In this document: positions 8,805 to 17,743 of the stretch, in pieces | Layout of the letters: each line of letters opens with the position of its first letter | Position numbering within the stretch: position 1 is the first letter of the stretch | Source of the DNA: Flagellimonas eckloniae | GTDB lineage: Bacteria > Bacteroidota > Bacteroidia > Flavobacteriales > Flavobacteriaceae | DNA: 64,000 bases | Direction of reading: 5' to 3' | Assembly: GCF_001413955.1 (NCBI RefSeq) | Contig: NZ_LCTZ01000002.1 | Location: 1-64,000, forward strand | Notes under the pieces: model-generated | Database searches by the model: none | Told to the model about the DNA's origin: nothing | Seen by the model: only the letters and a program-made list of their open reading frames with translations | Translations under genes and position numbers: made by a program

Positions 8805-10019
8805 ATGTTACTAAAAAGATTTTTCATATTAAGTATGTCCGCAGGCTTAATTGTTTCCTGTTCCAGTGATGACTCTGATGATGTTGACCCAATAGGAATA
8901 GACAACCCTGCTACATATGTTTTTGAAAGGGAAGGAGAAACTTCAGTAAGCTTTAGTGGTCAGACTACTCGTATTTTAATGGCAGAAGAAATCATAGCCA
9001 AATTTCAGGATGAAACTACAACCTTAGAAGAATTGACGGCTATGTTTGCACATGTTGAAGGAGAAAGTGATTTTTCAGATGCTGACCTAAATGCATCAGA
9101 CAAGAATATTCTTGGCAAAACTGCCGCCTCCTTTGATTTCTTTTCCAATAATGCCACAGATCAGGTTTTGATTCGTGCTGATTTTGAAAGTTGGATACAG
9201 GCTCAAGTAGATGAGGTTTATCCAAACTGGAATGTAGCCGCTATGGCGGGAGCTGCCGGTCAGATTGCCGATGGCACCTCTGTAAGATACATTACGGATA
9301 AGGGACTTGAAATGAACCAGGTATTCAACAAGTCATTGATTGGGGCCTTGATGGTGGACCAAATGTTGAATAATTATATCAGTTCCTCAGTTTTGGACCC
9401 TTTTACTGCTGCTAATGATTCCGAAACTTTGGTGACGGACAAGAATTACACGGATATGGAGCATGACTGGGATGAAGCCTATGGCTATGCCTTTGGTACC
9501 GCTGCAGATTTGACCGATCCTAGACCTACTATTGGGGAGGATGACAATTTCTTGAACAAATACATTGGACGCGTTGAGGGCGATACCGATTTTGCCGGTA
9601 TTACTGATGATATCTTTGAAGCACTAAAATTGGGCCGTGCTGCAATTGTGGCCAAAGAATATGATGTAAGAAACGAACAGGCAGAAGTACTTAGGGAATT
9701 AATTTCAGAAATAATCGGTATTAGAGCCGTGTATTATTTGCAGCAAGGTAAAAATGCATTGGATCAAACAACCCCCGACTATGGTGGTGGTTTCCATGAC
9801 CTATCAGAAGGTTATGGCTTTATTTACAGCTTACAATTCACTCGTCAGCCAAATTCCGATGCGCCGTATTTTACGAAAGCTGAAGTAGATGCTTTTCTAA
9901 TCGATTTATTGGATGATGGGGACAATGGACTTTGGGACGTGACCCCTACCACCTTGGATGCAATCTCAACATCGATTGCTGACCGATTCAGTTTTACTGT
10001 CGAAGAGGCTGGAAGCTAA
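8805..10019 (+). CDS. DUF4856 domain lipoprotein
   Basis: A 404-residue lipoprotein: signal peptide with lipobox ending VSC, then SSDDSDD, the acidic stretch that in Bacteroidota marks export to the cell surface. The rest matches DUF4856 (SVSFSGQTTRILMAEE, then helical blocks with NQVFNKSLIGALMVDQMLNNY, WDEAYGYAFG, and LREL/IRAVYYLQQG). Its function is unknown, but the family is repeatedly found beside imelysin-like proteins. Here it is the first gene of the locus, behind a promoter flanked by two palindromes. A terminator-like hairpin separates it from the imelysin gene, so it may be made in excess over the rest. Confidence 0.87.
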   Translation: MLLKRFFILSMSAGLIVSCSSDDSDDVDPIGIDNPATYVFEREGETSVSFSGQTTRILMAEEIIAKFQDETTTLEELTAMFAHVEGESDFSDADLNASDKNILGKTAASFDFFSNNATDQVLIRADFESWIQAQVDEVYPNWNVAAMAGAAGQIADGTSVRYITDKGLEMNQVFNKSLIGALMVDQMLNNYISSSVLDPFTAANDSETLVTDKNYTDMEHDWDEAYGYAFGTAADLTDPRPTIGEDDNFLNKYIGRVEGDTDFAGITDDIFEALKLGRAAIVAKEYDVRNEQAEVLRELISEIIGIRAVYYLQQGKNALDQTTPDYGGGFHDLSEGYGFIYSLQFTRQPNSDAPYFTKAEVDAFLIDLLDDGDNGLWDVTPTTLDAISTSIADRFSFTVEEAGS

Positions 10020-10056
10020 AATGAAGTATTTTCATTTAACTTTTTAAGGATGAAAT

Positions 10057-10094
10057 AAAAAGAGGCGGGTATTTGGTTCAACCCTGCCTCTTTT
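10057..10094 (+). terminator. Hairpin terminator after the DUF4856 gene
   Basis: Arms 10057-10070 and 10081-10094 pair over 14 positions with one G-T wobble (core AGAGGCGGGT/ACCCTGCCTCT) around a 10-base loop, followed by T4. The T-tract is short, so partial read-through is plausible. The loop holds the -33 element of the next promoter. Confidence 0.75.
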
Positions 10095-10104
10095 GCTATC
10101 TTTG
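10072..10104 (+). promoter_or_regulatory. Promoter of the imelysin-HTTM-receptor genes (TTTG-N21-TATCTTTG)
   Basis: TTTG at 10072-10075 lies in the terminator loop; a perfect -7 TATCTTTG at 10097-10104 follows after 21 bases. It gives the downstream genes a start of their own about 30 bases before ATG 10140. Confidence 0.68.
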
Positions 10105-10139
10105 GCGATCATTAATTTGGAATAAATAAAAATAATTGC

Positions 10140-11285
10140 ATGAAAAAAACGTGGTATCTTCTTTCCATCGCTGCATTTGTCCTGTTCATTTGGGCCTGTT
10201 CCTCAGATGGGTCTTCTTCGGATGATGGCGGAGGAGGTGATGATGAGGTTCCAGTAACGTTTGATCGGGGAGCTATGTTGGCCAATTGGGCGGATAATAT
10301 TATAATACCTTCGTATAAAGCTTTTCAGTCTGAATTGTCTGATTTAGAATCAACTTATGAAGCTTTTGTCGCTGACCAAAGTGTTATAAATTTGGAAGCT
10401 TTTAGGACCTCATGGGAAAGCGCATATCGGGCATGGCAACATGTTTCCATGTTTGAAATTGGACCGGCTGAGTCTATTGGGTACCGCCTGAATATAAACA
10501 CCTATCCCGCTGACACTGATTTAATCGATGCATATCTGGCCACTGGGGTCTTTGACCTTTCGTTGCCCTCAAATAGGGATGCTAAAGGGTTTCCGGCTTT
10601 GGATTATATATTGAATGGTCTTGAGGATGACGACGTAACTTTGGTGGAACTTTTGACCAATAGTGTAAATTCTGCAAGTATGCAGGATTATATTTCTGAA
10701 TTGTTGGCCGATATGGTTTCCCTTACCAATGATGTGGTTGGACAATGGGAAGGTTCTTATAGAAACACTTTTGTAGATAATAACGGCTCTTCAGCTACGG
10801 CAACGACGGATCGTTTCGTAAACGATTTCATTTTTTACTATGAGAAATTCCTCAGGGCAGGAAAAATAGGAATACCCATTGGTGTGTTTTCTGGAACAAC
10901 AGAGGTCAATACCCTTGAAGTATTATATAAATCCGAATTGAGCAAATCCATGTTTTTAGAAGGTTTGGATGCTGTTCAAGATTTTTTTAACGGAAAACAC
11001 TACGGTTCCGCAACAACTGGAGAAAGTTTGGAATCATATCTTGAGGCCCTAAATACACTAAAGGATGGGGCTGATCTTGCTAAGTTGATCAACGATCAAA
11101 TGGATGAGGCACGGGATATCGTTTCGTCCTTAAATGATTTTAAAACGGAAATAGAAGCGGCAGATCCTCCTGTAAATATGTTCTTGGCTTATGACGAGGT
11201 CCAAAAAGTGGTTCCCCTGTTCAAAGTGGATATGGTTTCCGCAATGAGCATCAATATAGATTTTGTGGATGCTGATGGAGACTAA
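10140..11285 (+). CDS. Imelysin-family lipoprotein (EfeO/IrpA-like)
   Basis: A 381-residue lipoprotein: lipobox ending WAC followed by SSDGSSSDD, a surface-export type leader. The helical body matches the imelysin (peptidase M75-like) fold: WESAYRAWQHVSMFEIGP, then the region of the family GxHxxE motif, here G150-F-P-A-L-D155, so both the His and the Glu are replaced. Imelysins are periplasmic or surface proteins linked to iron uptake; peptidase activity is doubtful even for classical members. The altered motif suggests another ligand or a ligand-free role. The stop overlaps the HTTM ATG by one base, which indicates translational coupling. Confidence 0.85.
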   Translation: MKKTWYLLSIAAFVLFIWACSSDGSSSDDGGGGDDEVPVTFDRGAMLANWADNIIIPSYKAFQSELSDLESTYEAFVADQSVINLEAFRTSWESAYRAWQHVSMFEIGPAESIGYRLNINTYPADTDLIDAYLATGVFDLSLPSNRDAKGFPALDYILNGLEDDDVTLVELLTNSVNSASMQDYISELLADMVSLTNDVVGQWEGSYRNTFVDNNGSSATATTDRFVNDFIFYYEKFLRAGKIGIPIGVFSGTTEVNTLEVLYKSELSKSMFLEGLDAVQDFFNGKHYGSATTGESLESYLEALNTLKDGADLAKLINDQMDEARDIVSSLNDFKTEIEAADPPVNMFLAYDEVQKVVPLFKVDMVSAMSINIDFVDADGD

Positions 11286-12652
11286 TGGTCAATGGTTTTA
11301 AAACATATCTTGAGAAGAATATTGAGGCCGCTCCTTTAGCGGTCTTTCGTATTTTTTTTGGTCTAATGATGCTTGGAAGCATTATCAGGTTTTGGGCCAA
11401 TGGATGGATTGAAACCCTCTATATTACACCCAGTTTTCACTTTACATATTATGGTTTCGAATGGGTAAGACCTCTGGGTTATTTCACTTATGTGTTGTTT
11501 TTTGTTTGTGCAATTGCAGCAGTGGGTGTGGCACTTGGCTTCAAATACCGATTGTCTATTGTTGTTTTCTTCCTATCCTTTACCTATATCGAATTAATGG
11601 ACAAGACCACTTATTTAAACCACTATTATTTTATTAGTATACTGTCGTTTCTCCTAATTTTCCTGCCTGCAAATTCATACTTTTCCATAGATTCCAAAAA
11701 CAATCCTCAAAAAGCATTTGCCCAGATTCCTAAGTGGACCGCGGATAGTATTAAACTCTTGCTTGGATTGGTATACTTTTATGCAGGTATCGCCAAACTG
11801 AACTCAGATTGGTTAATTGAGGCTATGCCGCTAAAAATCTGGCTTCCCTCCAAATTTAGTATACCGCTTATTGGAAATTTTCTAGCAGAGGAATGGGTGC
11901 ATTACGCATTCAGTTGGTCAGGTGCTATATATGATCTTGCCATACCTTTTCTTTTGCTTTATTCCAGGACTAGGTATTTTGCATTTTTTCTGGTCGTTGT
12001 TTTTCATCTATTGACCCGGGTTTTGTTTCCTATAGGAATGTTCCCCTATATCATGATTATATCCGCACTTATCTTTTTCGATGCTCGGTTGCACCACAAG
12101 ATTTTAGGTTTTATTTCAAAGTATTTGAAAATCAGCAAGGATTTTTTTGACAATGGAAAGGTTTTAACCCAAAAAAAGAATTTCACTCTAAACCTCAAGT
12201 ATGTAGTCATTATGCTGTTTTTTGCGTTGCAGTTGTTGTTCCCATGGCGATATATACTGTATCCAGGAGAGCTGTTTTGGACCGAGGAAGGATATCGGTT
12301 TTCGTGGCGGGTTATGTTAATGGAGAAAGCGGGATATGCTCAGTTTAAGATTGTGGACAAGAAAACAAACGTATGGTTCTATGTTGACAATAAAGACTTT
12401 TTAACCCCATTTCAAGAAAAACAGATGTCTTTTCAACCTGATTTCATTTTGGAATACGCACATTATTTAAAGGAACATTTTGAAAGGGAAGGCCACAAAA
12501 ATTTGGGAGTGTATGTAGATTGCTATGTGACACTGAATGGTAGGTTGAGCGAAACTTTTATCGACCCTGATGTAGATTTAACCCAATATAGGGAGTCATT
12601 TAAACATAAAACTTGGATAGTACCATTTAAAGATGAAATCAAGGGAATATAA
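11285..12652 (+). CDS. HTTM (vitamin K-dependent gamma-carboxylase-like) membrane protein
   Basis: A 455-residue polytopic membrane protein. The N-terminal 300 residues match the HTTM domain: four or more helices with LAVFRIFFGLMML, YLNHYYFI and YFYAGIAKLNSDWL, where K171 lines up with the lysine region important in gamma-carboxylases. The C-terminal part is a soluble extension (EEGYRFSWRVMLMEKAGYAQF) also seen in bacterial homologues. The reaction of bacterial HTTM proteins is not known. It lies between an imelysin lipoprotein and a TonB receptor, overlapping the receptor gene by 20 bases, so it probably works at the envelope in the same uptake process, perhaps by modifying a protein or ligand. 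That role is inference. Confidence 0.85.
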   Translation: MVNGFKTYLEKNIEAAPLAVFRIFFGLMMLGSIIRFWANGWIETLYITPSFHFTYYGFEWVRPLGYFTYVLFFVCAIAAVGVALGFKYRLSIVVFFLSFTYIELMDKTTYLNHYYFISILSFLLIFLPANSYFSIDSKNNPQKAFAQIPKWTADSIKLLLGLVYFYAGIAKLNSDWLIEAMPLKIWLPSKFSIPLIGNFLAEEWVHYAFSWSGAIYDLAIPFLLLYSRTRYFAFFLVVVFHLLTRVLFPIGMFPYIMIISALIFFDARLHHKILGFISKYLKISKDFFDNGKVLTQKKNFTLNLKYVVIMLFFALQLLFPWRYILYPGELFWTEEGYRFSWRVMLMEKAGYAQFKIVDKKTNVWFYVDNKDFLTPFQEKQMSFQPDFILEYAHYLKEHFEREGHKNLGVYVDCYVTLNGRLSETFIDPDVDLTQYRESFKHKTWIVPFKDEIKGI

Positions 12653-15104
12653 AAACCTCATTTTTTTGTTGCTGCTTTGCACTTCGGTATTTGGGCAACA
12701 TAATTTTACGGGAACGATCATTGATAATGAAGGTACCAATGTTGCACAGGCCGAAGTATATATCAATGAACTTCTTTTGTTGGAAACCACTTCGGATAGT
12801 GGTAACTTTTATTTTTCCAATGTTCCTACGGGAACATACTCTGTAGTAGTCTTTGCCTTTGGCTATCAGGTAAATGAGCAAAAAATTGAAATCAATGGAA
12901 GTACAAATATTGACGTTCAGCTCTTACCTCTTGGGGAGCAACTTTCTGAAGTGGTACTCACCAAGGAACGTGAAAAAGTATTTGCGCTTCAGAAATTAAA
13001 AAAAGTAGAGGGAACGGCAATTTATGCCGGAAAAAAAAATGAAGTGATTGCGGTTGATCTTTTAACGGCAAATTTAGCCGCGAATAACCCACGACAGGTG
13101 TATGGTCAGGTCGTTGGTCTGAATATTTATGAGGATTGTAATGCAGGGATTCAATTGAACATTGGCGGCAGGGGATTGGATCCAAATAGGTCGGCTAATT
13201 TTAACATTCGCCAAAATGGATACGACATTAGTGCAGACCCACTAGGTTATCCGGAAAGTTATTATACTCCTCCAGCAGAGGCGCTAAGTGAAATTCAAGT
13301 AATTAGAGGGGCAGCATCACTGCAATATGGTCCCCAATTTGGCGGATTGATAAATTTTAAATTTAAAAAACCCAATCCCAACAAAAAGATAGAATTGATT
13401 TCGCGGCAAACATTAGCCTCATATGGGACCTTTACCAGTTTTAATAGTTTGAGTGGAACTACAGGAAAATTAAGCTATTACAGCTATTTTAATTACAAGG
13501 AGGGAAGTTGTTTTAGATGTAATAGTAATTACAATAGCCGTAACTTTTTCGGAAATTTCGGGTATCAAATAACCGAGAAGACCAAATTGAACTTCGAGGT
13601 CACCTTGTTCAATTATCTAACAAAACAACCCGGTGGTTTAACGGATGCCCAGTTTTTGGAAGACCCTACCTTTAGTAATCGGGATCGAAACTGGTTCAAT
13701 GTGGACTGGAAATTGTTTTCCTTACGCCTGGAGCATCAATTTTCTGCTAAGACCGATTTTAGCTTGAATCTATTTACCCTTGATGCTACAAGAAATGCCT
13801 TGGGATTTAGGACCAATCGCGTTTCCCAAGCGGACGATCCTAATGAACCTAGGGAGCTACTTCAAGATAATTTTCAGAATTGGGGTGCTGAAGGCAGATT
13901 GTTAACGCGCTATCAAATCAATGAAAAAGACGCAGTCCTATTGTTGGGTACAAAATATTATCAATCGGAAAATAAGCAAAGACAAGGCCCTGGTAACAAT
14001 TTGGAAACCCCTGATTTTGAGTTTGCAGCGGATGAATTTCCAAATTATGAACGACAGTCCCAATTTGTTTTTCCCAATTTGAATGTGGCCTTATTTGGCG
14101 AAAATATCTTTAATCTGTCAAACAAGTTTTCTCTGACCCCTGGTTTTCGATTTGAATATATTAAAACCCAGAGTGAGGGTACTTTTAGGAATATTGTGCT
14201 GGATTTAGCTGGAAACCCATTGCTAAATGAAGAGATTCCAGATAATAGGACCTTTGAACGAAACTTTTTCCTTTTTGGGCTAGGGGCTTCCTATAAATTG
14301 TCTTCAAGTATGGAGATATATGCCAATTTTTCGCAAAACTACCGCTCCGTAACCTTCAATGATATTCGTGTTGTCAATCCATCTTTCCAAGTGGATGAAA
14401 ATATATCGGATGAGAATGGTTTTACGACTGATATAGGTATTCGTGGTAGGTCGGGGGAAGTGTTAAATTATGATGTTAGTGCCTTTGGATTGTATTATGA
14501 TGATCGGTTAGGAGAAGTGCTGCGCAATGAAACACGTGTAAACGCTGCTGGGGACTTAGTGGAAACTGGAAGAATAGTGCGCTTTAGAGGGAATATTGGA
14601 ACGGCCTTCATGTATGGTCTTGAAAGCTTTGCCGACATTAGTCTAAAAGAATTGTTTTTTGCTGAAAAGGACAAGTTAAGACTAAATTATTTTGTCAATC
14701 TGGCATTGACCAATTCCGAATATCTGTCTTCTGATGAGAACAATGTAGATGGAAACAAGGTTGAATTTATTCCAAAGGTCAATCTTAAGACTGGACTTAG
14801 TTTTGGGTATGGTAATTTTTTGGGTAGTCTACAATATACCTATTTGTCTGAGCAATTCACTGATGCTACCAATGCTCCACAAGATGTTACCGATAACCAA
14901 AGGGGAATTGAGGGCGCAATTCCTTCTTATGACATCATGGACTTGTCCCTTTCCTATACCTTTAAGAAACTAAAACTAGAAGCCGGAATCAATAATTTAT
15001 TGGACAATACCTATTTCACAAGAAGGGCAACTGGTTATCCGGGACCAGGAATTATACCAGCAGAACCAAGAACTTTTTACACTACACTGCAAATCAAAAT
15101 TTGA
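12633..15104 (+). CDS. TonB-dependent outer-membrane receptor (FecA-like)
   Basis: An 823-residue receptor. A signal peptide ending VFGQ is followed by a carboxypeptidase-like regulatory domain (residues about 24-100; ATG-distal FTGTIIDNEGTNVAQAEV), a plug domain (about 125-245; QVVGLNIYEDCN, GGRGLDPNRSANFNIRQNGYDI, ALSEIQVIRGAASLQYGPQFGG) and a 22-strand barrel ending in TFYTTLQIKI. The plug resembles Fe(3+)-dicitrate receptors. It overlaps the HTTM gene by 20 bases, so its translation is coupled. Barrel loop CFRCNSN has two cysteines that might form a disulfide or bind metal. Most likely substrate: an iron or other metal complex, based on its neighbours. Confidence 0.92.
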   Translation: MKSREYKNLIFLLLLCTSVFGQHNFTGTIIDNEGTNVAQAEVYINELLLLETTSDSGNFYFSNVPTGTYSVVVFAFGYQVNEQKIEINGSTNIDVQLLPLGEQLSEVVLTKEREKVFALQKLKKVEGTAIYAGKKNEVIAVDLLTANLAANNPRQVYGQVVGLNIYEDCNAGIQLNIGGRGLDPNRSANFNIRQNGYDISADPLGYPESYYTPPAEALSEIQVIRGAASLQYGPQFGGLINFKFKKPNPNKKIELISRQTLASYGTFTSFNSLSGTTGKLSYYSYFNYKEGSCFRCNSNYNSRNFFGNFGYQITEKTKLNFEVTLFNYLTKQPGGLTDAQFLEDPTFSNRDRNWFNVDWKLFSLRLEHQFSAKTDFSLNLFTLDATRNALGFRTNRVSQADDPNEPRELLQDNFQNWGAEGRLLTRYQINEKDAVLLLGTKYYQSENKQRQGPGNNLETPDFEFAADEFPNYERQSQFVFPNLNVALFGENIFNLSNKFSLTPGFRFEYIKTQSEGTFRNIVLDLAGNPLLNEEIPDNRTFERNFFLFGLGASYKLSSSMEIYANFSQNYRSVTFNDIRVVNPSFQVDENISDENGFTTDIGIRGRSGEVLNYDVSAFGLYYDDRLGEVLRNETRVNAAGDLVETGRIVRFRGNIGTAFMYGLESFADISLKELFFAEKDKLRLNYFVNLALTNSEYLSSDENNVDGNKVEFIPKVNLKTGLSFGYGNFLGSLQYTYLSEQFTDATNAPQDVTDNQRGIEGAIPSYDIMDLSLSYTFKKLKLEAGINNLLDNTYFTRRATGYPGPGIIPAEPRTFYTTLQIKI

Positions 15105-15141
15105 CTAGGAAGTGCACTTCTTCCAATTAATATAGACAACT

Positions 15142-15642
15142 ATGGATTACGACGGTATTTTGCAAACATTTCCCAAGGAAATCAAATTCTTTATAGCAGT
15201 ATTCGTAGTTGTTCTTTCAATAGGATTTTTTACGGGATTGTCGTTTGTAAGACAAACAGAGGCCACTACACCTGATGGGGTTGAAGAAAATTATTTGGGC
15301 AATGAAGCAGATGAATATGCAAATGTGATGAAGTTTAAAAAGGGAGACAGGGAAATGCTTACGATAGTGCATACCCATATTCTTTCCATGTCATTGATCT
15401 TTTTTCTTTTAGGAGGTTTGGTATGGCTAACGAAGTTTCCAAAAGAATGGAAGCTCTTCTTGACCATTGAGCCTTTTATTTCCGTACTGCTAACCTTTGG
15501 AGGAATTTATTTAATGTGGAAGGGTATTACATGGTTTAAGTATGTAATTGTCTTTTCGGGTATTCTTATGACTTTGACCTTTACATTTTCTGCAATGTTA
15601 GTGGTTAAACAGTGTCTTTATCCTAGAAAAGTTCAAGCTTAA
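15142..15642 (+). CDS. Four-helix membrane protein of the uptake operon
   Basis: A 166-residue protein with predicted helices at about 15-36, 75-95, 105-122 and 130-155. I do not recognise a characterised family. H77 and H79 (IVHTHILSM) sit at the start of the second helix, where two histidines could bind a metal or heme. A 40-residue acidic loop between helices 1 and 2 faces one side of the membrane. It starts 37 bases after the receptor and probably ends the operon. Position and the His pair point to a role in metal or electron transfer at the inner membrane, but this is inference only. Confidence 0.72.
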   Translation: MDYDGILQTFPKEIKFFIAVFVVVLSIGFFTGLSFVRQTEATTPDGVEENYLGNEADEYANVMKFKKGDREMLTIVHTHILSMSLIFFLLGGLVWLTKFPKEWKLFLTIEPFISVLLTFGGIYLMWKGITWFKYVIVFSGILMTLTFTFSAMLVVKQCLYPRKVQA

Positions 15643-15703
15643 AAAAACTAGTGTTGAATTCATCCACTTTCCAAACCCTTTCATTTCTGCAAACATAGCG
15701 CAA

Positions 15704-16054
15704 CTAGTTCTCTATAAATTGATAGTTGATGTCTTTGTGTTTTAACAATCTAACTTTCGTTATGCCAGTGGCTAATAGCGTTTTAATTTCAGCAATTTCG
15801 TTTTTGTTTACAAGGATAACAAAATATTTGTTCCCAACAGAAATGGGTATTTTGCGTTGATTTATAGTAGGTAAAATATTCTTCTCCCAATACGTTATAT
15901 CCAATGTGGAAAGATATTTTTTAAAATTTTCCAATTCCCATTCATAAAACTCAAAACATAGATTATTGAAAACCAATTGAAAAAGTTTACTGTGGTTACA
16001 AAAAGTAAATAAGCCATTTTTGGTTTGGTTCAAAACTTCAAGGGAGTGACACAT
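15704..16054 (-). CDS. Small soluble protein of unknown function next to the uptake locus
   Basis: The frame is open to 16177 but the upstream part reads through the AT-rich leader and the palindrome, so I place the start at ATG 16054 (MCHSLEVLNQTKNG), giving 116 residues. The pattern SHSKLFQLVFNNLCFEFYEWELENFKKYL and the tail KHKDINYQF resemble small uncharacterised Bacteroidota proteins (from memory the DUF6686 group; not checked). A Cys and three His in the first 25 residues could bind metal. It is transcribed towards the uptake operon and carries palindrome C in its leader, so it is likely in the same regulon. Confidence 0.55.
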   Translation of the reverse strand: MCHSLEVLNQTKNGLFTFCNHSKLFQLVFNNLCFEFYEWELENFKKYLSTLDITYWEKNILPTINQRKIPISVGNKYFVILVNKNEIAEIKTLLATGITKVRLLKHKDINYQFIEN

Positions 16055-16081
16055 AAGATGCAATTTTATAGTAAAGATATA

Positions 16082-16106
16082 TTTATTTATAATAAGTCTA
16101 AATAAA
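16082..16106. promoter_or_regulatory. Operator-like palindrome, copy C
   Basis: TTTATTTA-N9-TAAATAAA, arms of eight, same spacing as copies A and B and the same C just before the right arm. It lies about 30 bases upstream of the small gene at 15704-16054 and about 60 bases from the guaB -7 element on the other strand. Confidence 0.65.
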
Positions 16107-16162
16107 AATAATATTAAATTCAACCCAAACCCAAGAGAAATATATTTTGAATTAAAATATGG

Positions 16163-16192
16163 TATATTTGCACGCAATTAATCCGTAATTGC
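16163..16192 (+). promoter_or_regulatory. guaB -7 element and leader inverted repeat
   Basis: TATATTTG (16163-16170) is a perfect -7 element. Just after it GCAATTA (16174-16180) and TAATTGC (16186-16192) form a 7-bp inverted repeat with a 5-base centre ending one base before the ATG. It could be an operator over the transcription start or an RNA hairpin masking the start codon. Confidence 0.55.
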
Positions 16193-16193
16193 A

Positions 16194-17666
16194 ATGGAAG
16201 CCCACCTAAAAAAAATTGTCGGCGAAGGTTTAACGTATGATGACGTTTTACTTGTGCCGGGATATTCAGAAGTACTACCAAGAGAAGTCAACATTCAAGC
16301 AAAATTTACTAGAAACATTGTTATCAATGTTCCCATTGTTTCAGCGGCGATGGACACGGTAACCGAATCTCAGATGGCCATCGCAATGGCCCAAGAAGGA
16401 GGTATAGGAGTTTTGCACAAAAACATGACTATAGAACATCAGGCCATTAAGGTGAGAAAGGTGAAGCGGGCTGAAAGTGGAATGATCATGGACCCTGTCA
16501 CTCTTCCCTTAGATTCTTTTGTTCGTGATGCTAAGGCCAATATGAAGGAACATAGCATAGGTGGAATCCCTATTGTTGATGGCAACAAAAAGCTTATTGG
16601 AATTGTTACCAATCGAGATTTACGATTTGAAAAGAATGATGATAGACCCATAGCGGAGGTTATGACATCAGAGAATTTGGTAACCGTTGGTGAAGGCACC
16701 TCGTTGGAGGAAGCCGAAGTAATTTTACAAAACTATAAGATTGAGAAACTACCGGTTGTAAATGACAACAATGTATTGGTAGGACTTATAACATTTAGGG
16801 ATATTACCAAATTGACGCAAAAACCAATTGCAAACAAAGATCAATATGGTCGGTTACGGGTTGCCGCTGCAATAGGGGTTACACCAGATGCGGAAGATAG
16901 GGCAGAAGCCTTGGTCAATGCTGGAGTGGATGCTATAGTTATTGATACTGCACATGGTCATACCAAAGGAGTTGTGGATGTACTGAAAAAGATAAAAAAG
17001 ACCTTTCCCCAACTAGAAGTAATCGTAGGAAATATAGCAACCGGTGAAGCTGCTAAATATTTAGTGGAAGCAGGAGCGGATGCTGTTAAGGTAGGAATTG
17101 GCCCTGGTTCTATTTGTACTACACGTGTTGTAGCAGGTGTAGGATTCCCTCAATTTTCAGCGGTCTTGGAAGTCGCTGCTGCCATTAAGGGTAGTGGTGT
17201 ACCTGTAATTGCAGATGGTGGAATCCGGTATACCGGTGATATCCCAAAAGCAATTGCGGCAGGGGCAGACACAGTAATGTTGGGTTCACTATTAGCAGGA
17301 ACCAAAGAATCTCCAGGAGAAACCATTATTTACGAAGGACGAAAGTTTAAATCCTACCGTGGAATGGGTTCTGTTGAAGCCATGAAAGAAGGTAGCAAAG
17401 ACCGATATTTTCAGGATGTGGAAGACGATATTAAAAAACTGGTTCCGGAAGGTATTGTAGGACGTGTACCTTATAAAGGAGATTTGTTTGAAAGTGTTCA
17501 CCAATTTATTGGTGGATTGCGAGCTGGAATGGGTTATTGTGGCGCCAAGGATATTGAAACTTTAAAGGAGACCGGCCGTTTCGTTAAAATTACTGCCAGT
17601 GGAATCAATGAAAGTCACCCGCACGATGTTACCATTACCAAAGAGTCACCCAATTATAGCAGATAA
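16194..17666 (+). CDS. guaB: Inosine-5'-monophosphate dehydrogenase
   Basis: GuaB converts IMP to XMP with NAD+, the committed step to guanine nucleotides. All signatures are present in 490 residues: [17 protein letters not shown] at the start, two CBS domains at about 95-210, [22 protein letters not shown], and the catalytic loop [11 protein letters not shown] with the active Cys near residue 308. The flap and C-terminal pieces [16 protein letters not shown] and [10 protein letters not shown] are intact. It is a single-gene unit with a very short leader of about 20 bases. Confidence 0.97.
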   Translation: MEAHLKKIVGEGLTYDDVLLVPGYSEVLPREVNIQAKFTRNIVINVPIVSAAMDTVTESQMAIAMAQEGGIGVLHKNMTIEHQAIKVRKVKRAESGMIMDPVTLPLDSFVRDAKANMKEHSIGGIPIVDGNKKLIGIVTNRDLRFEKNDDRPIAEVMTSENLVTVGEGTSLEEAEVILQNYKIEKLPVVNDNNVLVGLITFRDITKLTQKPIANKDQYGRLRVAAAIGVTPDAEDRAEALVNAGVDAIVIDTAHGHTKGVVDVLKKIKKTFPQLEVIVGNIATGEAAKYLVEAGADAVKVGIGPGSICTTRVVAGVGFPQFSAVLEVAAAIKGSGVPVIADGGIRYTGDIPKAIAAGADTVMLGSLLAGTKESPGETIIYEGRKFKSYRGMGSVEAMKEGSKDRYFQDVEDDIKKLVPEGIVGRVPYKGDLFESVHQFIGGLRAGMGYCGAKDIETLKETGRFVKITASGINESHPHDVTITKESPNYSR

Positions 17667-17743
17667 GTTTGTTACCAATTTACCTTAAAGTCGGGTTAAG
17701 ATATAAGGCTGATGGATTTTGGTAAGAAATGCAAAGAGATTAC

